Shown piece after piece: positions 34,693 through 47,352 of a DNA stretch of 64,000 nucleotides. Numbering within the stretch: the stretch's first letter is position 1; each line of letters opens with the position of its first letter. The DNA is taken from assembly GCA_963708775.1 (NCBI GenBank), contig CAVPTI010000002.1:248001-312000 (forward strand), in the 5' to 3' direction. The translations under genes were made by a program, and so were the position numbers. The stretch is from JAGVSR01 sp963708775. Lineage in GTDB: Bacteria; Pseudomonadota; Alphaproteobacteria; Rhizobiales; Hyphomicrobiaceae. Under the pieces are notes generated by a model. That model was given only the letters and a program-made list of their open reading frames with translations. It did no database searches and had not been told where the DNA came from.

Positions 34693-36513
34693 TCACTCCA
34701 CCGTTACGGATTTGGCGAGGTTGCGCGGCTGGTCCACGTCGGTGCCCATGAAGACGGCGGTGTGATAGGCGATGAGTTGGATCGGCACCGCATAGAGCAG
34801 CGGATTGGCAAAGTCGTGACCCTTCGGCACCTTGATGTGGGCCACAAGCTTGCAGCCGCACTTCTCGGTCGGGGCGTCGGAGATGAGGATGATCTGGCCG
34901 CCGCGTGCGGCGACCTCCTGCATATTGGAGACGGTCTTTTCAAAAAGGTCGTCATCGGGCGCGACAACGATGACCGGCACATTTTCATCGATCAGCGCGA
35001 TCGGCCCGTGCTTGAGTTCACCCGCCGCGTAGCCTTCGGCGTGGATGTAAGAGATTTCTTTCAGTTTCAGCGCACCCTCGAGCGCGAGGGGATAGTTGAT
35101 GCCGCGGCCGAGGAAGAGCACGTCGCGGGCTTTCGACAGGTACTGCGCCAGGTCCTCGTACTGCTGCTCGTTGTGCAGCATCGACGACATCAGGCGCGGC
35201 ACCTCGATCAACGCCTTCACCAGTTCGGCTTCCTTCTCGGCCGTGATCGTGCCTTTGGCGCGGCCGATGGCGATGGCGAGGCAGGCGAGCGCCGAGAGCT
35301 GGCAGGAGAACGCCTTCGTGGAGGCTACACCGATTTCGGGCCCGGCCAGCGTCGGCAGCACGGCGTGGCTCTCGCGGGCGATCGAGGACGTGCGCACATT
35401 GACGATGGAGACGATGCGCTGACCACCTGCCTTGCAATAGCGCAGCGTGGCGAGCGTGTCGGCGGTTTCGCCCGACTGCGAGACGAACACGGCGAGGCCG
35501 CCTTCGACGAGGGGTGCCTCACGGTAGCGGAACTCGGAGGCGATATCGATTTCGACGGGAACGCGGGCGTAGCGCTCGATCCAGTATTTGCCGACAAGCC
35601 CGGCGTAATAGGCCGTGCCGCACGCCGAGATGGTCACGCGCGGGATTGTGGCGAGATCGATGCCGAGGTCGGGAAAGGCGATCGTGCCGGCGCCCATGTC
35701 GAGGTAGTTGGCAAGCGTATGGCTCACGACTTCGGGCTGCTCGTGGATTTCCTTCGCCATGAAGTGGCGGTGATTGCCTTTGTCGACCAGGAGCGCACTG
35801 GCTACCGATTTGATCTTCGGTCGATCGACGCGCTTACCGAGTTCATCGAAGATTTCAACGCCGGAACGGCGCATGACGGCCCAGTCGCCCTCATCGAGAT
35901 AGGTGATCGTATCGGTGAACGGGGCGAGCGCGATGGCGTCCGAGCCGAGATAGACCTCGCCGGTGCCGTAGCCGATGGCGAGCGGCGAGCCCTTGCGGGC
36001 GGCAATCATCAGGTCGTCGTGGCCAGCAAAAATGATGCCCAGCGCGAAAGCTCCCTGGAGCTTGGCGAGAGCGGCTTTCGTGGCGGCAATCGGTTCAAGG
36101 CCGTGGTCCAGTTCGTCGGTGACGAGGTGGACGACGGCTTCAGTGTCGGTGTCGGTCTCGAAGACGTGGCCACGTGCGGTGAGTTCGGCTTTGAGTTCGC
36201 GATAGTTCTCGATGATGCCGTTGTGCACGACACAGACCTTGGCGCTCATGTGCGGATGGGCGTTGCGTTCCGTGGGACGTCCGTGCGTCGCCCACCGCGT
36301 GTGGCCAATGCCGACGTGACCCTGGAGCGGCTGTTCGTGGAGCCGCGTTTCGAGATTGCGGAGCTTCCCTTCGGCGCGTCGGCGATCGAGATGTCCGTTC
36401 TCGAGCGTGGCGATGCCGGCGCTGTCATAGCCGCGGTACTCGAGGCGGCGCAACGCGTCGACCAGATCAATCGCAACGGGCTTATTGGCGAGAATTCCGA
36501 CGATGCCACACAT
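34693..36513 (-). CDS. glmS: Glutamine-fructose-6-phosphate aminotransferase GlmS
   Basis: A 606-residue enzyme that makes glucosamine-6-phosphate from fructose-6-phosphate and glutamine, the first step toward UDP-GlcNAc. The start at 36513 places the nucleophile Cys directly after Met (MCGIVGILA). The glutaminase domain covers about 1-240 (HTRWATHG, HNGIIENY), then two SIS domains (SACGTAYYAGLVGKYWIE, SQSGETADTLATLR, STKAFSCQLSALA) and the C-terminal PRNLAKSVTVE. It is followed by a gene 87 bases upstream on the same strand (glmU), giving a glmU-glmS operon. Confidence 0.98.
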   Translation of the reverse strand: MCGIVGILANKPVAIDLVDALRRLEYRGYDSAGIATLENGHLDRRRAEGKLRNLETRLHEQPLQGHVGIGHTRWATHGRPTERNAHPHMSAKVCVVHNGIIENYRELKAELTARGHVFETDTDTEAVVHLVTDELDHGLEPIAATKAALAKLQGAFALGIIFAGHDDLMIAARKGSPLAIGYGTGEVYLGSDAIALAPFTDTITYLDEGDWAVMRRSGVEIFDELGKRVDRPKIKSVASALLVDKGNHRHFMAKEIHEQPEVVSHTLANYLDMGAGTIAFPDLGIDLATIPRVTISACGTAYYAGLVGKYWIERYARVPVEIDIASEFRYREAPLVEGGLAVFVSQSGETADTLATLRYCKAGGQRIVSIVNVRTSSIARESHAVLPTLAGPEIGVASTKAFSCQLSALACLAIAIGRAKGTITAEKEAELVKALIEVPRLMSSMLHNEQQYEDLAQYLSKARDVLFLGRGINYPLALEGALKLKEISYIHAEGYAAGELKHGPIALIDENVPVIVVAPDDDLFEKTVSNMQEVAARGGQIILISDAPTEKCGCKLVAHIKVPKGHDFANPLLYAVPIQLIAYHTAVFMGTDVDQPRNLAKSVTVE

Positions 36514-36600
36514 TACTTTTGTCCCTAACGTCCCTTGAATTGCGTCGTGCGCCGCGGGTGGCGACAAATCAAAAACATGCTTCGAATTTCACCGTACGGA

Positions 36601-37965
36601 TCATGTCTCACGATTTGCCGCCTTGCGTCGCGCCATGAGCGTGCGGAATTTCGCCGCCCACTGCGGCCGCTCTTCCTGGGCCGAGCGTTCGAGCGCCAGG
36701 GCACCCGGTGCGACGTCTTTGGTGATGACACTGCCGGAGCCGACGTAGGCGCCGTCGCCGATCTTGATCGGAGCGACGAGTGAAGTATTCGAGCCGATGA
36801 AGGCGCCCTCCCCGATCTCGGTCTTGTGTTTGAAGTAGCCGTCATAATTGCAGAAGATCGTACCGGCGCCGATGTTGGCACCCGCCCCGACCGATCCGTC
36901 ACCGAGGTAGGAGAGGTGGTTGGCCTTGGCACCATTGCCGACGGCGACGTTCTTGACCTCGACAAAGTTGCCGATGTGTACGTCGGCGCCGAGCACCGCG
37001 CCGGGGCGCAGGCGTGCGTAGGGACCAATGCGGGCGTTGGCGCCAATGCTGGCACCTTCAAAGTGGCAGAAAGCCTTGATTTCTGCGCCATCAGCAATTG
37101 TGACGCCGGGCCCGAACACGACATTCGGTTCGATGATGACATCGCGGCCGACGACTGTGTCGTAGCTGAAGAAGACCGTTTCTGGAGAGGTCAGCGTCGC
37201 GCCATTGTCCATGGCGGCCTGACGGGCACGGTCCTGCCAGATGCGTTCGGCGATGGCGAGCTGACTACGCGAGTTGACACCAAGCACTTCGTCTTCCGGC
37301 GTACGGATCACTGCGGCGCGCGCGCCGTCGGCACGGGCAATTTCGACGGCGTCCGTCAGGTAGTATTCGCCCTTGGCATTGCCGTTGCCGATGCGGCTCA
37401 GCACGCCGAGCAGATCGGCAAGACGGAAGGCCAACACGCCCGAATTGCACAGCGTGATCTTGCGTTCCTCGGGGCTTGCGTCCTTGTGCTCGCGAATGGC
37501 GAGGAGTGTGCTCTCGTTGACCGTAATCAAGCGGCCATAGCCGGTGGGGTCTTTGGCTTCGAAGCCGAGCACGGCGACACCAGCTCCTCCGTCGAGCGCG
37601 GAGCGAAGGGATGCCAGGGTCGAGGCTTCGAGAAGGGGCGTATCGGCGTAAAGAACGATGACATCGCCGGTGTGGCCCTGCATCGCCGGGCGGGCGGCCA
37701 GTACCGCATCCGCGGTGCCCGACTGGTTCTCCTGTACGAAAACCTGGGCGTTGGGTGCTAATCGTGCGATCTCGGCGCGGACCTCGTCCATGCCGGGTCC
37801 GACGACCACTGCGACGGCGGCGTCTTCAACGCCTTTAGCAAGCGCCAGAACGTGGCCAAGCATGGAGAGGCCCGCCACCTTATGAAGGACCTTCGGCAAC
37901 GCGGACTTCATGCGCGTGCCTTTACCGGCGGCGAGAATGACGATCAGCGGCGCTGCGATGGCCAT
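36601..37965 (-). CDS. glmU: Bifunctional UDP-GlcNAc pyrophosphorylase / GlcN-1-P acetyltransferase GlmU
   Basis: A 454-residue enzyme that acetylates glucosamine-1-phosphate and couples it to UTP, giving UDP-GlcNAc. The uridyltransferase domain starts with LIVILAAGKGTRMKSALPKVLHK (about 8-30); the left-handed beta-helix has repeated hexapeptides (GPGVTIADGAEI, GANARIGPYARLRPGAVLGAD) and the acetyltransferase site GNGAKANHLSYLGD. The start at 37965 matches the family length. It precedes glmS in the same direction. Confidence 0.97.
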   Translation of the reverse strand: MAIAAPLIVILAAGKGTRMKSALPKVLHKVAGLSMLGHVLALAKGVEDAAVAVVVGPGMDEVRAEIARLAPNAQVFVQENQSGTADAVLAARPAMQGHTGDVIVLYADTPLLEASTLASLRSALDGGAGVAVLGFEAKDPTGYGRLITVNESTLLAIREHKDASPEERKITLCNSGVLAFRLADLLGVLSRIGNGNAKGEYYLTDAVEIARADGARAAVIRTPEDEVLGVNSRSQLAIAERIWQDRARQAAMDNGATLTSPETVFFSYDTVVGRDVIIEPNVVFGPGVTIADGAEIKAFCHFEGASIGANARIGPYARLRPGAVLGADVHIGNFVEVKNVAVGNGAKANHLSYLGDGSVGAGANIGAGTIFCNYDGYFKHKTEIGEGAFIGSNTSLVAPIKIGDGAYVGSGSVITKDVAPGALALERSAQEERPQWAAKFRTLMARRKAANRET

Positions 37966-38299
37966 GGATGGAATTCTTGAACCTTCGTGTTTGTTGAAGC
38001 AATCGCTCTGTGGCCGCATTTCCGGCCCGGCGGAGTGAGCACCGCACCGGCAGGTAGCGCGCACTGGTGGCCCGGAAAAGGCAACGTGGTGCGTCCGGCG
38101 CGGACCTTGCCCGGATTCGGGACCGTTCGTCTCGCCACTGGACCGTTTTGCAACCTTCGCTTGCAGGCGAACTCAGCCTGCGTTGCTGGCGTGCCGTCGT
38201 CCACAGGTACGCAAAACGGTGCTCCGGGCGTGCGTTGACCCTCCCCTGCAACTCACGCAGCAATCCGGCAAAGTCCGAATTATCCGAGGGTTTTAGAGC
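37966..38299. other. Intergenic region between divergent glmU and SPOR gene
   Basis: 334 bases without a convincing gene. Short frames are present, but their composition is unlike neighbouring proteins. It should hold two divergent promoters. Confidence 0.5.
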
Positions 38300-39319
38300 A
38301 TGTCTCAGCCGCATAGCCCCGTCCCCCCCACGCCGCCGCCCTTGCCGCCCGGCTTCGCCGCAGGTCCCAGCCTGCATGCTGCGCCGGGCCAGCCGTCCGC
38401 TGGAGGCCATTACAATAGTTCTATCGGTCCCGCCTTCCCGCCTGCGTTCGAAGTCCCCCCCGGTGCCGGGCGTCCCGCAGGAAGGACGCGGCACGGCAGG
38501 GGGATTTCTCGCGGAAGCGTGGCCTGGGGCGTCGCGGCGGCGGCGGCGGTTGCCTATCTTTCGGTGGTTGTCATGCGTCCTGATCTGATTGCCCGCTTCA
38601 ACAGTGGCGGCGCCTCCGTCGCCGAAATCGAGACGCTGCGCGGAGAGGTTGACGGACTGCGCCGCGATATGGCGAGCGTCCGTTCTCTTGTCGGCGAGAC
38701 GGCCTCGCAGCAGAAGGTGATCGTGGATCGTCTGGCAGCGCTGGGCGCTCCGGTGGCCGCACCCGTACCCGTTTCCGATGCGACGGCACCGTCACCGGCA
38801 CTGCGCCTCGACAGCGCGCCGGTTAACGGGCCGATGTCACCGCGAGCGGACGCGGCTGCCTCGCCCTCAGCCGTTGTCCCGTCCGCCGGAGCGGCCAGAT
38901 CAATAGCCGATGCGAAAGTCTTGAATGCCAAGCCGGCACTTGAGACCGGTAGCGTGAAGCCTGCTCCTCAAGCAGCGCCTGCACCCGCGGCAACACCGGC
39001 AGCGGCCCCCAACGAGCCGCCGCCCTTTGCTGCACCCGTGGTGACCCCGGCTGCAAAGCCGGTCGGCGTGCAGATCGCGTCGGGTACTTCGATCGACAGC
39101 CTGCGCCTGAGCTGGAACCTGTTGTCTGAAACGCATGCCGACAAGCTCAAGAATCTGGAGCCGCGTTACTCGCTGTCCGTCGACAATGGCGCCGTGGTCT
39201 ACAATCTTATGGCTGGCCCGGTGAAGTCGGCAGCGGACGCGAAGAAGATGTGTAAGGCGCTGGCTGCGAAGGCCATCCCATGCAAGGTCGTCGACGAATT
39301 CGGCGGCGCGGCGCTTTGA
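38300..39319 (+). CDS. Membrane-anchored SPOR-like protein
   Basis: A 339-residue protein with a Pro-rich cytoplasmic N-terminus (PPTPPPLPPG), one membrane helix at about 74-93 (WGVAAAAAVAYLSVVVM), a short coiled-coil (VAEIETLRGEVDGLRRDMASVRSLV), a long Ala/Pro linker, and a C-terminal domain (LRLSWNLLSETHADKLKNL, VYNLMAGPVKSAADAKKMCKAL) that looks like a divergent SPOR domain. The layout is that of FtsN-like division proteins, but the assignment is inference. The stop is at the left edge of a three-unit hairpin array. Confidence 0.78.
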   Translation: MSQPHSPVPPTPPPLPPGFAAGPSLHAAPGQPSAGGHYNSSIGPAFPPAFEVPPGAGRPAGRTRHGRGISRGSVAWGVAAAAAVAYLSVVVMRPDLIARFNSGGASVAEIETLRGEVDGLRRDMASVRSLVGETASQQKVIVDRLAALGAPVAAPVPVSDATAPSPALRLDSAPVNGPMSPRADAAASPSAVVPSAGAARSIADAKVLNAKPALETGSVKPAPQAAPAPAATPAAAPNEPPPFAAPVVTPAAKPVGVQIASGTSIDSLRLSWNLLSETHADKLKNLEPRYSLSVDNGAVVYNLMAGPVKSAADAKKMCKALAAKAIPCKVVDEFGGAAL

Positions 39320-39482
39320 TCAATGGCGCGTGGCGACTGCGCTGACGCGCAGCCGGCCGCCACGCGCGGATCATTTCGATGGCGCCTTCCGACTCCGCTT
39401 CCGCGGAGCCGGCCGGAAGGCGCGGATCATTTCGATGGCGCCTTCCGACTCCGCTTCCGCGGAGCCGGCCGGAAGGCGCGGA
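39320..39482. repeat. Three-unit, 56-base hairpin array with compensatory arm changes
   Basis: Three tandem units start at stem positions 39326, 39382 and 39438, period exactly 56. In units 2 and 3 (identical) the nine-base arms are gcgccttcc / ggaaggcgc; in unit 1 they are gcgcgtggc / gccacgcgc. Loops and flanks (gact, cgct, agccggcc, gatca) are conserved. The arms differ but remain fully complementary. The array fills the gap between two convergent stop codons and may act as terminator or mRNA 3' protection. Confidence 0.85.
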
Positions 39483-40512
39483 TCATTTCGGTGGGAGCCA
39501 GGCGCAGCGCTTGAGCCAGCGGCGTTCGATTTCTCGGGCGATGAGACCTGTGGCGTCGATGGGCGGGTAGGTCCAGGCGGGCAGACGATCAACGGTCTCG
39601 GGCAGGCGACGCGTTGCGTGGAGTTCCTCCAGCTTGGCGTGGAAGCGATGAAATTTCGGCTTCCCGCCCGTCGGGTGGAACACATAGACGGGCCGTCCGG
39701 TGGCGCAGCATTCGCCCGTCATATTGACGCTGTCGGCCGTGACGACGAATGCATCGGCATGAGCGAAGAAGCCGGGATATGGATTATCGCCGGTGCCGTC
39801 CCAGAAAATGCGTGGGGCGTTGCGGGTGGCGGCCTCGGTGATTTCAACGAGACGCGGATGCGTTCGGCGCGACGGCGTGATCATGAACGATGCGCCGAGC
39901 TTCGTAATCGATTGCAGAGACGCTTGTAGCCGCCGGTCGTCGGCGTCGCTGAACTGATACGATCCATTTTTGCCACCGAGCAACACGGCGATGCGCGGAT
40001 GCGGCAGGGCTGCGATCTGCGGCGGGACACTGGCACGCAGGCCTGCAATGCGATCGGGGGAGAAGCCATGCGGTGACGTCGGCGTCGTGAAAACATTCGG
40101 ACCACGGCGCCGATCGTGCTCAGGCACCCAGATCAGATCCGCCGTTTTCGGTCCGGTCTGCGGATCGAGCAGCACGACGGTGAAAACGCCAGGTCCGGCG
40201 CGGCGACGCAATTCTTTCACATAGGGAATGGCCGCGCGGCCGGTCGCGATGGCGATGGCGGGCCACGGCGGTCGGAAATCAGAATCAGGCCTCACCGAAG
40301 CCGACGCTCTTCGGTACGCGGCCCCAGGGGGCCGTCCATCTTTTCACGCCCGCGAGTGTGACCCGCTTCATCTCGAAATCGACGCCCAGCGCCTCCGCCA
40401 GCCCACGCGTTTGGGTGTCCATACCGGCCTTGGCCTCGCTGATGATCCAGCAGCGGGCGCCGGCTAGTGGGCGGTCTTTCGTTCGGGTGCTGACAGAGAG
40501 TTCAGTCGTCAT
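39483..40512 (-). CDS. ELM1-family protein (DUF1022), frameshifted
   Basis: A protein of the mitochondrial-fission ELM1-like family, about 342 residues, with a GT-B-like fold and no proven bacterial role. The N-terminal part shows GARCWIISEAKAGMDTQTRGLAEALG; the rest has AIATGRAAIPYVKELRR, VLLGGKNGSYQFS and DAFVVTADSVNMTGECCATGRPVYVF. A single extra G near 40288-40295 (in gaggcc read on this strand) breaks GFGE from PDSDFRPPWPA. The start at 40512 is the ATG nearest the family start. It is divergent from the Lrp-type regulator. Confidence 0.88.
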
Positions 40513-40636
40513 GGCGGCAACCTGCGACTTTTCCCGATGCCGTGTCCAGCGGCACAGCCGCAGATGACGGTCATTATGTTTCCCAGAAGCGCCATTGAGA
40601 GACATAATCAGGCTGCTACCGGCAAGCAATTCCCAG

Positions 40637-41110
40637 ATGACCCGAAAACTCGACAGCACCGACTGGCGCATTTTGAAAGAGCTGATGGCCGATGGGTCGC
40701 TCACCAATGTGGCGCTCGCGGGCAAAGTCGGATTGTCTGCGCCGCCGTGCTTGCGGCGCGTGCGGGCTCTAGAAAAGTCTGGGGTCATCACGGGTTACAC
40801 CGCTCTCATCGACGAGCGCGCGCTTGGGTTCGAATTGACGGCGTTCGCGATGGTGGGGCTGCACAATCAGTCCGAGACGGACCTGCGCACCTTCGAGAAC
40901 CGCATCCTGGGCTGGCCGATGGTGCGCGAGGCCTACATGCTCTCCGGCGAGAGCGATTACATCCTGAAGTGCGTTACGCGCGACCTCACTGCGTTTCAGG
41001 ACTTTCTCCTGAAAGAGTTGACGGCGGTGCCGAACGTGGCGAGCGTGAAGACGACACTTGCGATCCGTCGCGCCAAACTCGCGCCGGGCGTGCCGCTCGC
41101 ACCAGAGTGA
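40637..41110 (+). CDS. Lrp/AsnC-family transcriptional regulator
   Basis: A 157-residue regulator with an N-terminal winged helix (LDSTDWRILKELMADGSLTNVALAGKVGLSAPPCLRRVRALEKSGVI) and a C-terminal RAM/AsnC ligand-binding domain (AFAMVGLHNQSETDLRTFE, SGESDYILKCVTRDL, VKTTLAIRRAK). Such proteins sense amino acids and usually control a neighbouring gene; the divergent ELM1 gene or the convergent MFS gene are candidates. ATG at 40637 has no clear ribosome site; 40595 is a weaker choice. It ends one base before the convergent MFS stop. Confidence 0.94.
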   Translation: MTRKLDSTDWRILKELMADGSLTNVALAGKVGLSAPPCLRRVRALEKSGVITGYTALIDERALGFELTAFAMVGLHNQSETDLRTFENRILGWPMVREAYMLSGESDYILKCVTRDLTAFQDFLLKELTAVPNVASVKTTLAIRRAKLAPGVPLAPE

Positions 41111-41111
41111 T

Positions 41112-42368
41112 CTAGTCCATCCGATCGAGGTGGCGGACGTTCCGCAAGTCGGGGAACATGCGCGCCCACACGGCCGCCGTCACAAGAGCGCCCACGCCGC
41201 CGATCACGACAGCGGGAACGGCGCCGAAGCCGGCGGCCATGCTGCCGGCGCGAAATTCGCCCAACTCGTTCGATGCGCCGATAAAGGTCATATTGACGGC
41301 GCTCACGCGGCCACGCAGGTCGTCTGGTGTCTTCAGCTGAATGAGCGTCTGACGGATGAAGACGCTGACCATGTCGGCGGCGCCCATGACGACGAGTGCC
41401 AGCACGGAGAGCCAAACGAGCGTCGACATGCCGAAAATAATAATCGCGAGGCCATAGACGGCAACCGCTGCGAACATCGTCAGGCCCGCGTGATCGCGGA
41501 CGGGATTGTTGATGAGCCAGAGGCTCATCAGGAGTGCGCCGACGCCGACGGACGAGCGCAGTGCGCCCAGTCCCCACGGTCCGACATCCAGGATATCGCG
41601 AGCGAAAACGGGGAGCAGCGCAATCGCCCCGCCAAGCATTACGGCGATCATGTCGAGGGAGAGCGCGCCGAGCACGATCGGTTGGCTCCAGATGTAGCGG
41701 AAGCCTGCAAACAGCGCTTCTGTGGTGACAGGCTGCGACGCGCGCTTCTCGGGCTTTGGGATCAACAGCGTCAGCACGCCGGCGCTCAAGAAGAACAAGA
41801 TCGACACCACGTAGGCGAGTTCGGACGAGACGCCGTAAAGCAGGCCGCCGGCGGTGGGGCCAATGATGGTCGCGACCTGAAAGCTCGAGGAATTGAGCGC
41901 GATGGCGTTGGCGAGGGCTGTTTGCGGGACGAGATTTGCCATGAGGGATTGCACGGCGGGGCCCATGAACGCGCGCGCGATGCCGAAGACGAGAAGCACA
42001 GCATAGACTGGCCAGACCGCCGTCAATCCTTGATGCAGGATCGTGAGGAGCGCCAGTGCGCACACCGCTTCCACGGCCATGCACGACGCCATGATAATGC
42101 GCCGATTGAAACGGTCGGCGACCGATCCGGTGACGAGAACGAGAATGGGCGCGGGCAGGAATTGCACGAGGCCGACGAGGCCCAGCAGAAAGGGATCGCG
42201 GGTCTGATCGTAGATCTGCCAGCCGACAGAGACGCTCAACACCTGAATCGCGAACACGAGCAGGAAGCGAGCGACCCAGTAGAGGCGATAGCCCGGATAA
42301 TCAAAGGCGCGATCTGACGGCGGCGCTCCGTTCGCAGGAGTTCCAGGCGACGCCTCGGACACGTTCAT
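41112..42368 (-). CDS. MFS transporter (EntS-like exporter)
   Basis: A 418-residue major facilitator with about 12 helices. The start is YRLYWVARFLLVFAIQVLSVSVGWQIYD, the loop motif after helix 2 is GSVADRFNRRIIM, and helix pairs continue to the end (VVIGGVGALVTAAVW). Its nearest named group is the enterobactin-exporter EntS/DHA3 type. The substrate is unknown. greA follows 52 bases downstream on... the lower-coordinate side is lrp; greA lies upstream of it on the same strand. Confidence 0.9.
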   Translation of the reverse strand: MNVSEASPGTPANGAPPSDRAFDYPGYRLYWVARFLLVFAIQVLSVSVGWQIYDQTRDPFLLGLVGLVQFLPAPILVLVTGSVADRFNRRIIMASCMAVEAVCALALLTILHQGLTAVWPVYAVLLVFGIARAFMGPAVQSLMANLVPQTALANAIALNSSSFQVATIIGPTAGGLLYGVSSELAYVVSILFFLSAGVLTLLIPKPEKRASQPVTTEALFAGFRYIWSQPIVLGALSLDMIAVMLGGAIALLPVFARDILDVGPWGLGALRSSVGVGALLMSLWLINNPVRDHAGLTMFAAVAVYGLAIIIFGMSTLVWLSVLALVVMGAADMVSVFIRQTLIQLKTPDDLRGRVSAVNMTFIGASNELGEFRAGSMAAGFGAVPAVVIGGVGALVTAAVWARMFPDLRNVRHLDRMD

Positions 42369-42420
42369 GGTGCAGCTTCTCCGGCCCGCAGACTATGCGG
42401 GCCTGCCGGCGGGACGCCGG

Positions 42421-42900
42421 TTACTTCCACTCGACTTTCAGGATTTCGTAGGAGCGCGAGCCCTTCGGCGTCGTCACTTCGACGGTATCGCCCTTGGTCT
42501 TGCCGATCAGAGCGCGCGCGATGGGTGACGAGATCGAGATCTTGCCGTCCTTCACGCTGGCTTCCAGATCGCCGACGATTTTGTACTTCACCTTCTCTTC
42601 CGTATCCTCGTCCACCAAGGTCACGGTGGCGCCGAACTTGACGTTGGCACCCGAGAGGCCGGCCGGATCGATGACTTCGGCGCGAGAGAACTTGTCTTCC
42701 AGTTCGGCGACGCGGGATTCGTTCAACCCCTGCGCTTCCTTGGCGGCATGGTATTCGGCGTTTTCCGAGAGATCCCCGTGGGCGCGCGCTTCCGCGATCG
42801 CTTGGATGATGCGCGGGCGCTCGACGGCTTTCAGGCGATGCAGTTCCTCCTCGAGCTTCTTATAGCCCTCGAGGGTCATCGGAACCCGATCCATCGACAT
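42421..42900 (-). CDS. greA: Transcription elongation factor GreA
   Basis: A 159-residue factor that inserts a coiled coil into the RNA polymerase secondary channel and triggers cleavage of backtracked RNA. The coiled-coil domain (about 8-78) has the acidic tip region GDLSENAEYHAAKEAQ; the FKBP-like domain has ISISSPIARALIGKTKGDTVEV. ATG at 42900 has GGAGA about ten bases upstream. It lies 137 bases after carB on the same strand, a common alphaproteobacterial order. Confidence 0.97.
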   Translation of the reverse strand: MSMDRVPMTLEGYKKLEEELHRLKAVERPRIIQAIAEARAHGDLSENAEYHAAKEAQGLNESRVAELEDKFSRAEVIDPAGLSGANVKFGATVTLVDEDTEEKVKYKIVGDLEASVKDGKISISSPIARALIGKTKGDTVEVTTPKGSRSYEILKVEWK

Positions 42901-43037
42901 CTAACGTCTCCTGATTGGCCTGGCCGCCGGGCCAGCACCCTTCGATTCATCCACAAAACGCGTGAGAAACCCACGACATAAACCCGCCCGGGGCGCGGCG
43001 GTTTCCGCCGCACCCTCAAACACGGGTGGCATTCATC

Positions 43038-46412
<3,375 letters not shown>

Positions 46413-46556
46413 GGCGGGGCCAACTCTTATTGCAGCGCAAATGGTTTGGCTATAGGCCGCGACGGAACGCGCGCGGGAGCGGGGCGGCTCGCGTGCATCA
46501 GGGTTACGGGTTCATCCGTCAAGGCGAAAGCTGCGGGTTCGAACATCCCTCCCCGC

Positions 46557-46592
46557 GAAAAAGCCCGGCCCTTTTGTCTCGGGCCGGGCTTT
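46557..46592 (-). terminator. Terminator between the secreted-protein gene and carB
   Basis: A twelve-base perfect stem (aaagcccggccc / gggccgggcttt) followed by five T on the minus strand. It ends transcription of the gene at 46625-47296, so carB must have its own promoter in 46413-46556. Confidence 0.88.
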
Positions 46593-46624
46593 GATGCTGT
46601 CGGTCAGGCTCACGAAGGTCCGGC

Positions 46625-47296
46625 TCAGGGCTTGGCTGCCGGCTTCTCGATCTTGAGGTCGGTCGGGTAGCTGTACGTTTCCTTGAAGATCGGCTTGTCG
46701 AGCATCCCTTCGCGGGCAAAGACGATGCGAGCGGGCAGCCCCGTTGCGGGGTCCAGATAGATGACACGCAGCGCTTCGTTCTTGGGGGCCTCGGCAGGCT
46801 TTTCGCCGCGCTTCTCGGCTTCGATCTGCTCCGGCGTCTTCTCCTTGGGCTCGTCGAGACCCTTGTAGGCGCGGACCTGCTTGCCGTCGATGGTCTCGGC
46901 GCCCATGCATTCGAACAAGCCGACGCTCTGTGGCACGTCACCGAACGTGCTCTTGAAGAAATTGACCATCTGCTCGGTCGTCGTCGCATCGAGCTTCTGC
47001 CAGTCGGCTCCGGGCGCCTTTGTCCAGGCCTCGGTTCCCACAAGCACGGTCTCCGTCGGCTTATCGGGGTCGACGAGCGTCTTCACGACCTGACGCATCC
47101 GGTCGGGTTTGATGTACTCCACCGTCATCGTGAACGGGCCTTGTTCGCCAATGAGGTTCAGTTCCTTGCGAACCATGTCCGTATTGCTCTGGCGCGTGAA
47201 GGCCTGCAGGACTTCGCGGGTGCAGTCGGCGAAAGCGCTCGTGGCGGACGCGACGATTGCGAGCGCCGTTAGGGACCCGCGAATGAGACTTTTCAT
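46625..47296 (-). CDS. Periplasmic LolA-like protein A
   Basis: A 223-residue exported protein. The signal peptide ends SAFADC (about residue 24). The rest alternates beta-strand-like stretches (GPFTMTVEYIKPDRMRQVVKTL, TVLVGTEAWTKAPGADWQKLD, LRVIYLDPATGLPARIVFA), resembling the half-barrel of LolA/LolB lipoprotein carriers. This is a fold guess, not a homology call. It shares a plan with the next gene upstream (47353), likely paralogous: residues DPATGLPARI align with APDTGLPALY. Confidence 0.8.
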   Translation of the reverse strand: MKSLIRGSLTALAIVASATSAFADCTREVLQAFTRQSNTDMVRKELNLIGEQGPFTMTVEYIKPDRMRQVVKTLVDPDKPTETVLVGTEAWTKAPGADWQKLDATTTEQMVNFFKSTFGDVPQSVGLFECMGAETIDGKQVRAYKGLDEPKEKTPEQIEAEKRGEKPAEAPKNEALRVIYLDPATGLPARIVFAREGMLDKPIFKETYSYPTDLKIEKPAAKP

Positions 47297-47352
47297 TATT
47301 CGTACTCCATCGGCCGCATGCGCGCGCCGTCTGTTTCAAGGGCGCGGTGGCG

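Noticed and set aside
34663..36528. A 621-codon open frame on the plus strand opposite glmS
   Set aside because: It mirrors the glmS reading on the other strand, has no ribosome site or family features, and is the kind of antisense frame that GC-rich codon use creates.
36514..36600. A glmS ribozyme or riboswitch before glmS
   Set aside because: The gap to glmU is only 87 bases and shows no such fold; that ribozyme is known from Gram-positive bacteria.
39368..39490. 56-base repeats as CRISPR or integron sites
   Set aside because: The units are directly abutting with no unique spacers, and no integrase or cas gene is nearby; a hairpin array is a better description.
46536..46552. A gggttcgaac stretch suggesting a tRNA T-arm
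   Set aside because: No matching acceptor, D-arm or anticodon arm could be folded in the 70 bases before it.
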